NCBI GenBank assembly: GCA_030686995.1
Contig: CM060704.1
Span: forward strand, 172,791,718 to 172,855,717
DNA length: 64,000 nt
Origin: Artemisia argyi
Taxonomy: Eukaryota; Streptophyta; Magnoliopsida; Asterales; Asteraceae
Direction: 5' to 3'
A program made the translations under genes and the position numbers. Below the pieces are notes generated by a model. The model saw only the letters and a list, made by a program, of their open reading frames with translations. It ran no database searches and was not told where the DNA came from. Positions 31,939-44,307 of this stretch are shown here, piece by piece (position 1 is the first letter of the stretch; each line of letters opens with the position of its first letter).

Positions 31939-33682
31939 TTATAATCTCTCCCTTTCGTCATACGCAACCCTGTATCTTTCCCTACCCTCATCATGACCAT
32001 TATAATCTCTCTTTCGGCCATACCTATCACCTCTATCATCTCTTTCCCGATATCTTTCCCTTCTGTCATCATGACCTCTATCATCTCGTTTTCGTTTTCG
32101 ATTCCGTGTATCATCATTACCTCCGTCAGGTTTTAGATCATGAAAGCTATCACCTCGATCCCAATATCTTTCCTTTCCCGCATCTCTTTTTAGTTTTCTA
32201 CGATCCCCAACCCTATATCTTTCCCTTCTGTCATCACGAACTCTATAATCTCTTTTTCGGCCATATGTATCACCTCGATCGCAATATTTATCCTTTCCCG
32301 CATCATCATCATCATCAAGAGGTATATCTTTCCCAATATCCCATTCTCTTAGTTTTCTACGATCCCCAACCCTATATCTTTCCCTACCCTCAACTCTTAT
32401 TTGTTTTCGGAAAAAGTAACCTATAGCAACATTGCTAGTACCGTGGACCTTATCGCATTGATTCTTGGCTTTTTGGAGGTATTCGCCTTGCAATAAATAA
32501 ACTGCATACAAACTGGTTTCACCTTGTCCAACAAGAGGGATTATTGAAGACCCGTTTAGTTGGTTGCCGCAAAGATCAAGCATGCGAGTGTTGTCATTAT
32601 TATTCACAGCAGCAAGTAACACAAGAAGTTGATGCTTCTTATATCCAACCTGCTGGACGTACACCGAAGTTGACGACATCAACAGCTACACCCATCTCTT
32701 TTAACTTGGTTCCAAGTTTTGTATACTGATTGTCAATATAACAAAGAGGACTGATCGAAACAACATATACATATATAAGTGAACATAGTAATAAAATAAA
32801 ACTTTGATTAATATGAAGGAAAAAAAGAAAAAAAGACATACCCTCCAGCAAACACAACCAGCCTTTTAAGAAGGTTTTCGTGTTCTTTAATGAGATGTAA
32901 CGAACCCGTCATGAGGGCAAGTACCAAGAGTGTATCACCGCCAACATTTACGAAACCTAGGCAACAAATAAAACTTGATAAATATACATATACAAACTAA
33001 ATTAAACAATAGTAAATAAAGCCGTAATTAAGGAAGCTAATAATTACCACGAAGTCTACTCATGATCAGTGAAAGGTCTTTAGTAGGTTCAACCACAAGA
33101 CGGGGTTGATACGAATGGACGCAAACACTCATGTCAAGAGGATTCTCACCACCCATTGCCAGGACGCCAACATAATTCTCCTGATGAGACTGTAACAAAG
33201 GATATATGCATCAACAAATTAAAAAAGAAACCTAAATAATGTTAAATTAAATATTACCTCGAGGTACTTTTCACAGTAGACTCTAATAGCCTCAATCTGA
33301 CGCAAGAATTCAGATGTTGTATGGTGTACCATCCAGTCAGAAGTGTCCATACAAATCATTGTAACCTGAAAAAAATAATAATAAAATAAATAAAGAAATA
33401 AATAATAAAAATAATAGTTACTTTATAAGTGGGATTAAAACATAAACATCATTATAACCGATGATTAACTAATAAAAAAATTAATACAATCGTCAATTAA
33501 GTTACTAATATTATTATAATCATAAACCCTAATTGAAATCCTAAGTGAGATCGCATGCACGTGTTACATTAACCAATCACAAACTCTAACCCTAAAGAAG
33601 AAAATAAAAACAAGCGAACATATGCAATGAAACCAAAAATAGCTATAAACCAAGTATCGCTTATTTGTACCTCATTCACCAT
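31939..33682 (-). pseudogene. RPN10-like (26S proteasome ubiquitin receptor) VWA gene with Arg/Asp-rich tail
   Basis: Exons inferred from GT/AG sites and continuous phase are 33671-33682 (MVNE), 33258-33365, 33048-33189, 32842-32956 and 32750 downward. They encode a VWA domain like that of RPN10: VTMICMDTSDWM, NYVGVLAMGG, a GDTLLVLALMTGSLHLI segment, KEHENLLKRLVVFAG and VAVDVVNFG. RPN10 binds polyubiquitin for the proteasome lid-base junction. Just after VNFG the frame meets TAA at 32639-32641. The expected continuation, LLAAVNNND, is one frame over. That frame stays open to 31939 and adds a long Arg/Asp/Lys/Glu repeat tail (ERYRVGDRRKL twice, YGRKRDY twice). No UIM motif (LALALRxS-type) is seen. 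It is probably a pseudogene or a diverged truncated paralogue. Confidence 0.7.
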
Positions 33683-33722
33683 GGTTATTGTTTGTTGATT
33701 GGTGTGGATTGAATGTGAATTC

Positions 33723-33737
33723 TATATATATATATAA
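33723..33737 (-). promoter_or_regulatory. TATA-rich promoter of RPN10-like gene
   Basis: A TATATATATATA run lies about 45 bp upstream of the start codon at 33680-33682 on the minus strand. It could be a core promoter; the simple-repeat nature weakens the call. Confidence 0.4.
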
Positions 33738-33884
33738 ATCAATCTCCGAGGTCAGGGATCATTGGGCTCGGTTTGGTCCAACCAAAAAAGGGTGTACGTG
33801 CTGGCCCATAATTAGGCTTCTTTTGATAACGTTCAACTTTACATCCTAAGTCGGGTCATGAAGAAACTGTTGAAAAAAAGGTGA

Positions 33885-36010
33885 TGTGTAGCAACAGTTG
33901 AAGTTTATTTTTGAAGTAAGCAAGTTTCGGCTGAGGGTTTTGGGGTTGCTGCTAATTACGTTTTGATAGGTAGATATGCATGCTGCAGTTTTGAGGGTGT
34001 ATGTAGTTGCTTTTTGCTGGACAACTAAAAATAACAAATTTGAGAGGTGATATGAACTCATATTAGTTGGTAGGATTAACAATTAGTTACACTCAGACAA
34101 TCTTAATTAAACCATAACGTGTGTAAGATATATGTTGTTTGGTTAATGTATCGGTGTAGTTATCCAAAAGACTAAGGTAGGTGAATACGAATTTTTCTTT
34201 TACAATTTGTATATCCTACCGGATAGAAACTGATTAATAATTCTCTACTATTTGTCATAACTTATTGCAGGTTGCAAAATTTTGGGCTAAGTTCATTGTC
34301 ACCAACGAGGGGTTTTGTTTGTTTTAGTTTGTGAGGGGTTTGAAGATGCAGGAGCAGAATCTTATGAGTGTGTTACAAGAGATTGGGATAGCAAGAGATA
34401 TCACCGCATCAAGGGATCTCTTATTCAAGAAATATCTTTGTTTTGTAATGCATGCTGTGTTTCTTTAGGGTTATGAATCAGATCCATAGCTCAATGACAT
34501 GGAAGAACAAAGAATGGCAGGATAAGCTAGCTTCCAGTTGTTCTTCTAAAAGCTGTCGAAATCATCTACTCCAAAGCTAATTCTGAGGAGGTATATTCGC
34601 CCTTAACACTTCTGTTCTCACGTACTTTAAACCTATATATGACTTACTATTTTCTTATTGGTTGCAGGCTTGCCAGGTTGGCCGGTCGTTCTACACTTTC
34701 AATCAGGGGTTATCCGGAACGACGCAGGTAGTTCTGTGCCTATGAATAGTTCTATCCGTTCTCAAAATTCGGTGTCTCAAAAAAGGAAGCCGTTACTCAA
34801 TGGTGAGCCACGGTAATGATTTTAATTTTTAAGGAAGGAGTTTATGAAGGTATGTGATAACGTAGGTAGCTGCGCTGTTTGACAATTTATGTATTTGACT
34901 ACTCCTTACCTTTTGCGATAATATTATTACAGGTAACCGTGCCCCACAAACAGAGCCTCGGTTTACTGAAATGAGGCGTACGACATCAAAGTCGGGTAAG
35001 TGTCTCAGTAAATTTTGTAGACTTATTTAATTGATATTACGTTTCTGTTGTAGTATTTGTTAGTGCAATCTTATGTTTAGTTGTTTTCCATTTGATTTTT
35101 ATACAGGACCTCCGAGTGAATACAAAGCATTTGGGCCCTGCAAATGTGTGTGCCTTCATTGTAATTGTTCGATTTACAGAGGTATTTGCAGCATGCAGCA
35201 GCATACTGGTGTCGCACTATCTGCACTTGGAATGGGTAATTTTGTATTTGTGGTGTTTAATTGTATCGATGTAATGTGCTTAGTGCGAGTTTCGATAAAA
35301 TTAGATGACGTACTGTGTTGTTTGCGTAACTTGTGTTATTTAATTGTATCGATGTACCGCGTGCAGGAAAAAGAAAGAGCCAGGATCATTTCCAGCAGAA
35401 GCCGAACCAACACCGGAGGCTAAGAAGCCAAAAAAGACCAACCTCTCGGCTGAAGACTAGAGCAAGGAAGCAGCCGAAAACACTTTGTGATGCAGCTTTA
35501 TAAAAACATCAACACAGGTGCTACTAGCACGGATAGTGTAATATCCGTAGTAACTCTGTAACCAAAAATACTTTGTGATGTAACCGATAATGTACCTACT
35601 AAGGTTAATGTGCATGAACGAAACTATGGCACACATTTTGGACAACCTTTGCAGCAGTGATGCAATAAAAGTAACCGTTTCTACTCACAGAATGGCCCAA
35701 AGAAACCTTCCCCGCCGCATTTATAATTCTCAATGGAAGTCGGTCCATTTTTTTTCCCTAAATATTGGCCCATGTGATTTTATTGTCCACCGACTTTCGG
35801 AAAAAAAAGGTGAGTTATAATGTACATGTACCTAATAAAATTATTGGGTTTAAAAATATATTTGGTTTGTGAGGTATAGCATATCACAGGTGACTTGGAT
35901 TGGAAATATTTTTTTTTTCGTTGATATATTGGTTGTACAAGCTTTCGGTATTCCCACTTTTGATGAAGAAACCGGAAAGCATGTGACTTGGATTGGAAAT
36001 AATTTTTTTC
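33885..36010 (+). repeat. Gene-containing duplicate, copy A
   Basis: It is similar along its length to about 60450-62900 (copy B), including the promoter-side sequence, exons, introns and 3' region. Copy B carries extra segments of roughly 0.3 kb in total. Confidence 0.8.
34328..35503 (+). pseudogene. Multi-exon plant gene of unknown function, degraded copy A
   Basis: Splice-site-bounded coding pieces can be traced against copy B: an exon starting 34328; an exon with WKNKEWQDKL (near 34494-34591); a Ser/Lys/Arg-rich exon ending QKRKPLLNG (near 34677-34803); a short exon with TEPRFTEMRRT (34934-34996); a Cys-rich exon CKCVCLHCNC (35107-35235); and a basic last exon from 35367 to the TAA at 35501-35503, whose phase fits. 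Lesions seen: a 4-base insertion in the second exon (34528-34535) and loss of a whole exon that copy B keeps. I do not recognise the family with confidence. Confidence 0.5.
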
Positions 36011-36109
36011 AATCGTTTTATTTCGAGTTTAGATTAAACACAACATTTTCGCAGCAACGCGCTGATACCCAGCTCGTTGAATCTAAATTATACAATAAAT
36101 AATTCAATA

Positions 36110-38327
36110 TTTCGGTATCTACCTCATATTTATGAGCTTTTATACTTCATTACTACAATTATTTTCCCATTTATAGCCACTATGGTATATTGGTATGTAA
36201 AGAGTAGTAAGTAAAAAGATAATTGCCGATTTAATGTCATTTAGTTGAAGCCATGTTCACAATTTAATCATAATCAGCCACATGTGCATATTTTATGTAA
36301 AGAGCAGTAAGTAAACTGCACCAAACAACATCACATTAACAAAAACACATCATCACCCACGTCTCTTATCACCAACTCTATAATTTCTTACATTGTTTCA
36401 TAAATTTTGAAGCAATTATTTTCTACCGTATCATAAATGAAATGATTTATTCCAAATAAATATTAGTAGTAATATATGAACACGTGAATAGACAAAGCTA
36501 GACAATATATCTTTTGTGCACCAACATTTTCATGGTCATTTACCACCGGTATATTCAAATCCGAGCTAAAATTTGGTTCATTACATATTTTTATCGAAGG
36601 ATGTTCTCACCTCTAACTATTATGAATATATCTTTTCAATTAGATTGTAATACAATGATTTGTTATTTGCCAACTTGACAAAAGAAATTCAAACATCAAC
36701 ACCTATCATTTTTATTAATGGAAATTCATTCTCCTTTTTTCCCCAAGAAGTAGAAATTATATGACAATAATATTTCTTACATACTAAAGAGTATATATAT
36801 TCGCTTATTATTGGTAAAAGTTATACATTATACATCAGAATTAATGAAAAATATGAATTGATCAAAACACGTAAGAAACCATCACCACCGTCCCAATTTA
36901 CAACCATCCCAATATTAACCCATGTAGCAATCACCACACTGTTTCCACAAGTCTAGTCACATTATTTACTTTTTCTTCTAAAACAGATTTTGCTTCGTTT
37001 CATCTTTTTCTTTGATGTACCTAAAAAAAAGATATTGTTAATAAATGTGAATACTGATTGTTGTAATGTTGTTAAACATAATGAAACATAATATAGTAAT
37101 AAATTTAAAACCCATCTTTGACCCATAAGTTAGAAAGATGAACTAAAAAAGAAATACAACTCTGGTAAAGAGCAAAAATAATTACTGTATAAGAAGCATT
37201 GATCTTGTCGTCTACAAACACACCATCATCACTCCTGCGGCTTACAATTACAACTTGATAAGAGAAACCATGAAACTTACAAATGCCACTGAAAAGTTGA
37301 AGGGCAGTTATGATTTGAAGCCTCGGTTGGGTTGATTCAAGCATTAACCTACCATAAAAAAGAAAAAAAGAACAAGACATTGTTAGTATGTGAGAGAGGA
37401 AAGTTAGAGGTTAAGATAAGAGTGGGTAAATGAAATGTAGGTAAATAATAGAGATGTATAATATATGTTGAGCGAGCAACAGAAAAAAGAAAATACACAA
37501 GTTTTCAAAGCTTCAATAGTGTAACGTGTTATTTTTTGAGTGTGTTACAGCTGCTTACGTGTCATTTCTTGGTGCTGCTACAGTAAAAAGGCTCCTGCTA
37601 CAGTAAAAAAGGCTATATAATAGGTAGATATAAACACAACATATGTAACGTAAAATATTTTAACCAAATTTGGGTTTTTGAATATAAAGCTGATCATTGT
37701 TAAGGTATTGTGTTTCATTTCATGATCATGGTTTTTTATATGTTTTTGTTTAGGATTCATAGGTACATTGTTTTTTTTCATCATGGGTTTTGTTTTATTT
37801 TATTTGGGTATGTTTGTTTCATAAATTTTATTTGATTGCACTAATTGTATGTTAGTTTGTTGATGTGTTTATGTTAGCATGTTAAATTTATGAAGCGAAA
37901 CGCTGTATGAGAGGTGATTTGTACACTAGAGAATAATTTTACACTTTTTGGGTGTGTTTGGGTTTCCTTTCTAAGTGATTAATGTTTATAAAACCTTCTA
38001 ACCAGCCTATTAAAATTTGTTTATGCTCTCATTTTAGTAAGAATAAGTACTTAAATACAAGCATAGCGATATTGCTTAAAGGAGATAATAGCAATCCTTC
38101 ATACACTCCCATCATGTATACCGCGGACACTTTTTGTGACTGATTTTTACCTTTTGGGGTGTTTGTGATTGCGTATTAAAGTTCTTCATCGCTTATCACG
38201 TTGTTTTAAGCTGAAAAGCACTCCCAAACAATTTTAAATATTGCTTATATCTGCTTATTTTAGAAAACATAAGCACTTGAAAGTATGCATGTTGAATATT
38301 TTGAAAGCATATAATCTTAAGCTAGCC
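36110..38327. other. Intergenic, AT-rich
   Basis: I see no supported gene. Short minus-strand frames near 37105-37380 and 37578-37784 have no recognisable domain. Confidence 0.4.
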
Positions 38328-38334
38328 CCACACT

Positions 38335-38863
38335 TAAGGCTGTAAACGAACTGAACGTTTAGTGAATATTTCATGAACCGTTCGGTAAAAAGTTCGTTCG
38401 TTTATTAAATGAACAAACATGAACAATATTTTACGTTCGTTTAGTTAAATGAACGAACACGAACAAAAGTCTCGTCCGCTCATTCATGTTCGTGAACGTC
38501 CGATTATGCGTTCGTTAAAGTTCGTTTATGTTTATTTATCTATTTATATTCATATATCATATTTTTTAATTTTATAATTTTAAAAATTGATTTGTTTAAA
38601 CAAAACAACACTTATGAAACATTATATTGTGAAGAATTCAATAAAGTTTATATTTGTTTGTCTGTTTTCATTTATGTTCGATCGTTTATGTTCGTTTAGT
38701 ATCTTAATGAACGAACATAAACGAACATGAACAACTCATTTTCTTAATAAACGAACATGAACAAGAAAATTCGTCCGTTTAAGCGTCTGAGTCCGTTTAT
38801 TTGTCCGGTTAAAATTAAATGAACGAACATGAACAGGTCGTCCGGTTCGTTTACAGCCCTACG
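38335..38863. mobile_element. MITE-like element (GGCTGTAAACGAAC ends)
   Basis: The left end TAAGGCTGTAAACGAACTG and right end GGTTCGTTTACAGCCCTACG are inverted copies. CCACACT flanks both sides (38328-38334, 38864-38870), a probable 7-8-bp target duplication as in hAT elements. The interior is rich in ACGAACATGAAC repeats in both orientations. No ORF. Confidence 0.6.
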
Positions 38864-39475
38864 CCACACTGTATGATTTTGATGGATTTTCCATACATAA
38901 CTCTCTGTTTCACTCAGGGTGAAAAAAAATGGGTAAAAAATTTCCCTAGACATTATTTTGGTTGCTACATTTTAGTGATTTTTATTTTTCACATAGATTG
39001 ATCTTTGATATTTGTTGTATAGTGTTTACATGAGATGTTACCAAAGTTAATTTTAATAACAGTCAAAATTCCTTCTGCAATCCCAAAGCTTGTTTGTTTA
39101 GTTGGTCAAATAAGTGAGTAATACCAAAGAAAAAATAATCTTTTTTCATTTGCAATTTGGGTTTGTTTCATCATATACATGTTAAATGATACAGTAGCAA
39201 ATGTGTAATTTCCATGCTTAAGAAAAAAATAGCCAGAATTGTCAACTTGCCGTTGTAAGCTGAGTTTAGTTTGATACATTTGCATCTTTGAGATTTTGTA
39301 TTTGACTACGGCATTTTAATCATGTATGTTGCTGCTACTTAGTTACTATTGACGAAAGTGTATAAAGTTAAGAACTTGATCATAAAATTATAATCTGTTT
39401 GCTATGCAGATTATGGAAAGCATGAAAGATCCAAGTTACGCTGCTAGTTGCTGCTAATCTTGATCATTGAGCGGT

Positions 39476-40558
39476 ATGGCTTCAGGACTGGTTGTCTCAA
39501 GACGGTGTCTTCCTGGATTTAGATGCTTGGTAATCTTGATACTTGTGCCAATATGTTTTACAATGATCTTTAACCACTATGAAAAGATCACATACTTTTT
39601 GAGGCCGATATGGGACACACCACCTCGTCCATTACAGTACGTGCCTCACTATTATGCAGAAAACGCTTCTATGAGTACGATCTGTAAACTACATGGATGG
39701 ACCTTACGGTCTAAACCACGTAGAGTGTTTGATGCTATCATATTCAGCAACGAGTTAGACTTGCTTGAAGTTAGATGGGGTGAGCTTGATCCGTATGTCA
39801 CTAAATTCATCATTCTTGAATCAAATGCTACTTTTACAGGTATCCCAAAGGCTCTCACTTTTGCTGAAAACCGTGAACGTTTTTCCTTTGTTGAGGATAA
39901 AATTGTTTATGGATTTCTTCCTGGTAAATTAGCATCTAAAGGACAGCGTGTAAAACCGTTTTCTGTAGAGGGACACCATCGAGTGTCAATGAATGATTTG
40001 ATTAGGAGTTCGGGTATTTCTAATGGGGATATACTAATTGTAGCGGATACTGATGAGATTCCTAGTAGAAATACTATTAAGCTACTTCAATGGTGTGACG
40101 GGTTGCCACCAATTTTGCATCTTGATATGAGAAAGTATCTATATTCTTTTGAGTTTCCAACAGATCCAACATGGAAGGCTACAAGCCATATCTACCATCA
40201 GAATACTCGTTACATGCATTCACGCCAAACGGAGCTTGTTCTATCTGATACAGGATGGCATTGCAGCTTCTGTTTTAAGCATTTGAGTGAATTTGTGGAC
40301 AAAATGAAGGCATATAGCCATGCAGACCGTGTCAAAAACAAAGAACACTTGGATCATAGGAAAATCCAGGAAAAGATTTGTAATGGTGATGATCTTTATG
40401 ACATGTTACCCGAAGAATATACTTTTAAGGACCTGATTGGGAAGATGGGATCAGTACCTCATTCGGCTTCAGCTGTTCATCTACCAACTTACTTGATTGA
40501 AAACGCAGAAAAGTTCAAATTTCTTCTTCCAGGGGGTTGTTTACGCCCACATGAGTGA
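39476..40558 (+). CDS. GT17 family glycosyltransferase (beta-1,4-mannosyl-glycoprotein GlcNAc-transferase-like)
   Basis: The protein has 360 residues from the ATG at 39476. Residues ~14-33 form a hydrophobic signal-anchor segment ([16 protein letters not shown]), giving a type II Golgi membrane topology. The lumenal domain carries the GT17 hallmarks: LCKLHGW-like [39 protein letters not shown], a DTDEIPS metal or nucleotide site, [32 protein letters not shown], and [12 protein letters not shown] near the end. The family includes GnT-III, which adds bisecting GlcNAc to N-glycans in animals; the plant role is not established. The frame is uninterrupted and single-exon. A possible 5'-UTR splice acceptor (TATGCAG) lies about 65 bp upstream. 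It is the best-preserved host protein gene in the window. Confidence 0.92.
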   Translation: MASGLVVSRRCLPGFRCLVILILVPICFTMIFNHYEKITYFLRPIWDTPPRPLQYVPHYYAENASMSTICKLHGWTLRSKPRRVFDAIIFSNELDLLEVRWGELDPYVTKFIILESNATFTGIPKALTFAENRERFSFVEDKIVYGFLPGKLASKGQRVKPFSVEGHHRVSMNDLIRSSGISNGDILIVADTDEIPSRNTIKLLQWCDGLPPILHLDMRKYLYSFEFPTDPTWKATSHIYHQNTRYMHSRQTELVLSDTGWHCSFCFKHLSEFVDKMKAYSHADRVKNKEHLDHRKIQEKICNGDDLYDMLPEEYTFKDLIGKMGSVPHSASAVHLPTYLIENAEKFKFLLPGGCLRPHE

Positions 40559-41718
40559 AAATTTCCTACCAAAATGTCATATTGAAAAGAAGATAAGTAG
40601 CTTAAGAAGGCAGCATTGTGTTGGTGTTTCATGCCAAAATATCATCTTTACTAGTCCTTTAAACTTGTTAACGATCCGTTGTGATCTTGGATTAAAACTT
40701 TCTAGTCACAATATCATCTGTGCCAATCTTTTTTAGTTTCTTGATAAATAGAAAAGCCTTATGTTAGCGTTTTCAAAATCATCTTTGATACTCATTTATA
40801 GTCTTAGATTAATTCCTTACTATCGAAATCTCATATTTGCCACTTGTTTCTGTTTCTTGATTGATACTCTTTGGAATTCTTTGACCTAGTGGTTTTTGTC
40901 AAAACTCAAAATGTAAATTATGCCCATCTTTATAGTTTGTTAACATTCCAAAATCATCTTGGATTGAAACTTACCTGATCATGTTTATTGTTCATTGATA
41001 ATAACCAAACCAGCACTCTTTCGGATAAGTTTTTAATACCAATTGCCGATAACATGTGTGTGTATGCTACCCGTTTAGCTCGTATGGTGTGCTGTTACAT
41101 ATGATCAAATGTCCCATTTACTTATGCTTTTGATTTTGGTTACTGTTACGGAAAGAGTGGCATTGTGACATTATTTATGTCGGGAACCTTTCTACTACAT
41201 CTAATGTTTTAAAGATTCATGAAAATATGACTTTTGCCTTGGTCTACTACTATAATGTTGTACAATTGACACTGTATTCTTTGGATTATATGTGAAAATG
41301 TTGAGACTGATGATTTGCAGCAAATGATATAGTATGTGTTACGTATAGATCTTGAGTAATGACCATAGCTATGGAGGAAGTCGAATAGTGATCGAATGTA
41401 TGCAACATGGAGACAATATTAAGTAAACAAGAATTTTAATCTTGATGAAGAAAATAAAAACTGTGTGAGACCAACAAGCCGTAATGTATCGAGTTCATCT
41501 TCAAGAATATGTTTCAAGCAAATTATGTCAAAATATGATTAATCTAAAGGACATCATTGCTAGTTAAAGAGTTCAGCTATTTGATGTTTCAAAAGCTATT
41601 TGATGTTTCAGAAAACTTAAAACAAATGTTGTAGTAAGAACTAAGAAGCATATTGGTCAATGGCTAGTAACTATAAATATTGTTACCTATACGACAAACA
41701 CAAAAAGATCACAAAGAT
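40559..41718. other. 3' flank of GT17 gene and start of second tRNA duplicate
   Basis: No gene seen apart from likely 3' untranslated sequence. From about 41120 it is similar to the 29130-29700 region. Confidence 0.45.
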
Positions 41719-41790
41719 GTCGTTGTAGTATAGTGGTAAGTATTCCCGCCTGTCACGCGGGTGACCCGGGTTCGATCCCCGGCAACGGCG

Positions 41791-41827
<37 letters not shown>

Positions 41828-42090
41828 CATATTTTGTATGCGATTATTTATTTACATTCTAACCCTTAAAGTTTTGCTAGTTTACAGATCTTACCTTCCA
41901 CAATGATTAATCAAGGAGTGTGTGAGGTTTGTTGATAACAAATACTCCATTTTGACTGAGTTAATCAAGGTAACTAATGTATTAGACATCAATATTTAAA
42001 GTGATATGAATACAAGATTATGTGTATGAGTCTTTTGTTCATAGTTCATACAACTACTTTGTGCAAAAGATAAGCCAATACACAACCTTA
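41120..42090 (+). repeat. Segmental duplicate carrying tRNA-Asp, copy 2
   Basis: Counterpart of 29130-30080; the tRNA is conserved exactly while the flanks have diverged. Confidence 0.7.
41719..41790 (+). tRNA. tRNA-Asp (anticodon GTC)
   Basis: 72 nt, identical to 29702-29773, with the same arms and GTC anticodon. A run of more than 30 T (from about 41794) follows, serving as terminator but unusually long. Confidence 0.97.
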
Positions 42091-42130
42091 CACACATGTA
42101 TATATAAAAAAATAATAATAATAAAAAAAA

Positions 42131-42262
42131 GTGATACCGAGCTTATTTTGATTTTAAAGCCTTTTTAATGGTATTTTTTTCTAAGTAGACTGACATTTCA
42201 TTTTGTATATGTTTAAGTGATACCGAGCTTATTTTGATTTTAAAGCCTTTTTGATTTTAAAG
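42131..42262 (+). repeat. Local direct duplication
   Basis: GTGATACCGAGCTTATTTTG plus its continuation TTTTAAAGCC occurs at about 42131 and again at about 42216. Confidence 0.7.
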
Positions 42263-42269
42263 CCTATAT

Positions 42270-43560
42270 GCAATTTTTTGACATAGTAAATAGTTAAGGG
42301 GTAAAGATAAATTTTTATCTTTATTTTTATTATTTTTATTTTTTTTTAAGTTCAATGCAAAGCGTAAGTGATGTTTATGCAATGTTTTGAAAATTGGGTC
42401 TTGAATCGATCCGGATGACTCGGGTCACTGGGTCATCGGTTCAACCGGTTCGACCGTCGAATCAACTCGGTTTTTTATTTATGTAGATTGCCATATTTCG
42501 GTCACCAAACAGTTATAAAATTTTGAATATTTAATATTAAACATACATACAATCTAAAAATTCAATACCAATCACATAATAGGTTTATAAAACATATATT
42601 ATATAATACCAATCACATACAATTCAAAGAGAATACAAGTTTTAAACCTAAAAACATCATTATTCATCACCATAATCAATCCAAACATATCATATATATT
42701 TTGTGACATAAAATTAAAATAAAAATATCAAATACGGCCAAATTTGGTTAACCGTATTGACTTGGGTCATGAAACTCGGTGGGTAAAACTCGGTTTTGAA
42801 GCCTCAAATCACCGGTTCATTTTTTCAGCCAAAAGTGGTTCACGGCCGGGTTTGTGTTTATGTATTTTTTGTACTAATACTAGCTAAGCTATATTTATGG
42901 GGTTGTGTACTTTTGTATCAACACTAACTAACCAATAGTTTAGGGGTAATTAATGTTTTTTTAATAATATATTATTAATTTATTTAATTGTTCGTAAGAG
43001 TTCCATGATTGAACATGTATGTTATTTCATATCGATTTATAAGATAATAGAGATTGGTATTATTAACAGATTCGGATCTTTTATGGGTTGAAACCGGGTC
43101 AAGAAAATGACCCAACAGAAAACAAAGTTTTGCGTGTTTGCCGGTTAGTAAATTGTTGGAAATTACGTGTGCAGCCCTTAAACTTGTTTAGTTATCTGGT
43201 TTTACCAACTCTACTTATGCAAAAAGGCAAGTTTTTTTTTTCCTCAACTGATTAGGTTGTTTTGCAAAAAGGCAAGTTTAGAACATCAAACAATGTTAAA
43301 AGAAGTAATCATATGCACCTTGATCAAATATGTATTTTGCAAAAAGGAAAGTTTTTTTTTTTTTTTTTCCTTCGTATGATTCTTCCAAAAGGCATTATGA
43401 AAAATAATGAAATGATCATAAAATTAAATCTGAAAGATGATACGTTAACTTTTCTCTACAAATAAAAATCATTGTTTGTAAGAATAATAAAAGAAAAATA
43501 ATTGAGCTTCTTGAATTAACTTGCTTGAACTAAATCAGAATATTTGAATACACGAAGGAT
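42270..43560. other. Intergenic, possible old transposon remains
   Basis: AT-rich, with CGGTTCAACCGGTTCGACCG near 42440 and an ACCGGTTCATTTTTTCAGCC segment near 42810. These are in the style of degenerate DNA-transposon ends, but I could not define ends or a target duplication. No gene seen. Confidence 0.3.
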
Positions 43561-43580
43561 CGTAAATGCAACTTTTGCAT

Positions 43581-43625
43581 TTGACCAAATTTAATATATA
43601 TCGAGACAAACAAACACGGTTGACT
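43581..43625 (+). promoter_or_regulatory. W-box-like motifs upstream of TNL gene
   Basis: TTGACC (43581-43586) and TTGACT (43620-43625) lie 92-136 bp before the start codon. WRKY factors bind such TTGAC cores in defence-gene promoters; function here is inferred only. Confidence 0.3.
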
Positions 43626-43716
43626 TAATACAAAGGTTATTCTTGTTCATCTCAATATCTCATCCAGTTGCTTCTTTGCAGTTAGTGCAAATATAATTTC
43701 CCAGATCATAAGGTCA

Positions 43717-44204
43717 ATGGCATCTACTTCAGCTTCATCCGTTCCAAAGAGCTTCAAGTATGATGTTTTTTTAAGCTTTAGAGGTGAAGACACTCGTAAC
43801 ACCTTTGTTGGCCATCTTTATGAAGCTCTTAAGCAAAAAAGCATTGAAACTTATAAAGATGATGAGAAAAAAAAAAAAAGAGGGAAAACTATTAGTGATG
43901 AGCTTATCAGAGCCATTGAAGATTCAAGATTCTACATCATTGTTTTCTCCAAGAACTATGCTTCCTCATCTTGGTGCCTAGATGAGCTAGTCAAGATTAT
44001 GGAGTGCCAGAAGAAGATGAATGATCAGCCTACTGCTTATCCCGTTTTCTTTGATGTCGAGCCAACAGAAGTCCGTAAGCAAAGTGGAGCTGTTGGAGCT
44101 GCCTTCACCAAACATGGAAATAATCAATCTGCTGGCAAATGGAGAGAAGCTTTGAAACAAGCAGCTGATCTTGCTGGATGGGAGTTGAAGAACACTCTTA
44201 ATGG
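43717..44204 (+). CDS. TNL exon 1: TIR domain
   Basis: It encodes 162 codons plus two bases, ending at a GT donor (44205). Motifs: YDVFLSFRGEDTRNTFVGHL (TIR box 1), ISDELIRAIEDSRF, IIVFSKNYASSSWCLDELVKI (with the catalytic Glu region SSWCLDEL), and YPVFFDVEPTEVRKQSG. A Lys-rich run (KDDEKKKKRGK) replaces the usual short DDKxLxRG segment. The frame continues 37 bases into the intron before a stop. Confidence 0.9.
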
Positions 44205-44307
44205 GTATTTTCTTCCATTATATATATACAAAATATGTTCCTGATCTAATATCGGGTGAGTTGTGTGACATAAAATGGGTCGAAATTGGCACATAAAATA
44301 TTTAGCT

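Noticed and set aside
31884..32426. Plus-strand 180-codon frame
   Set aside because: Mirror of the Arg/Asp-rich repeat on the minus strand, which joins an RPN10-like domain; the plus frame has no known domain.
42380..42860. Possible hAT/MITE with ACCGGTT-rich ends
   Set aside because: I could not find matching terminal inverted repeats or a target duplication.
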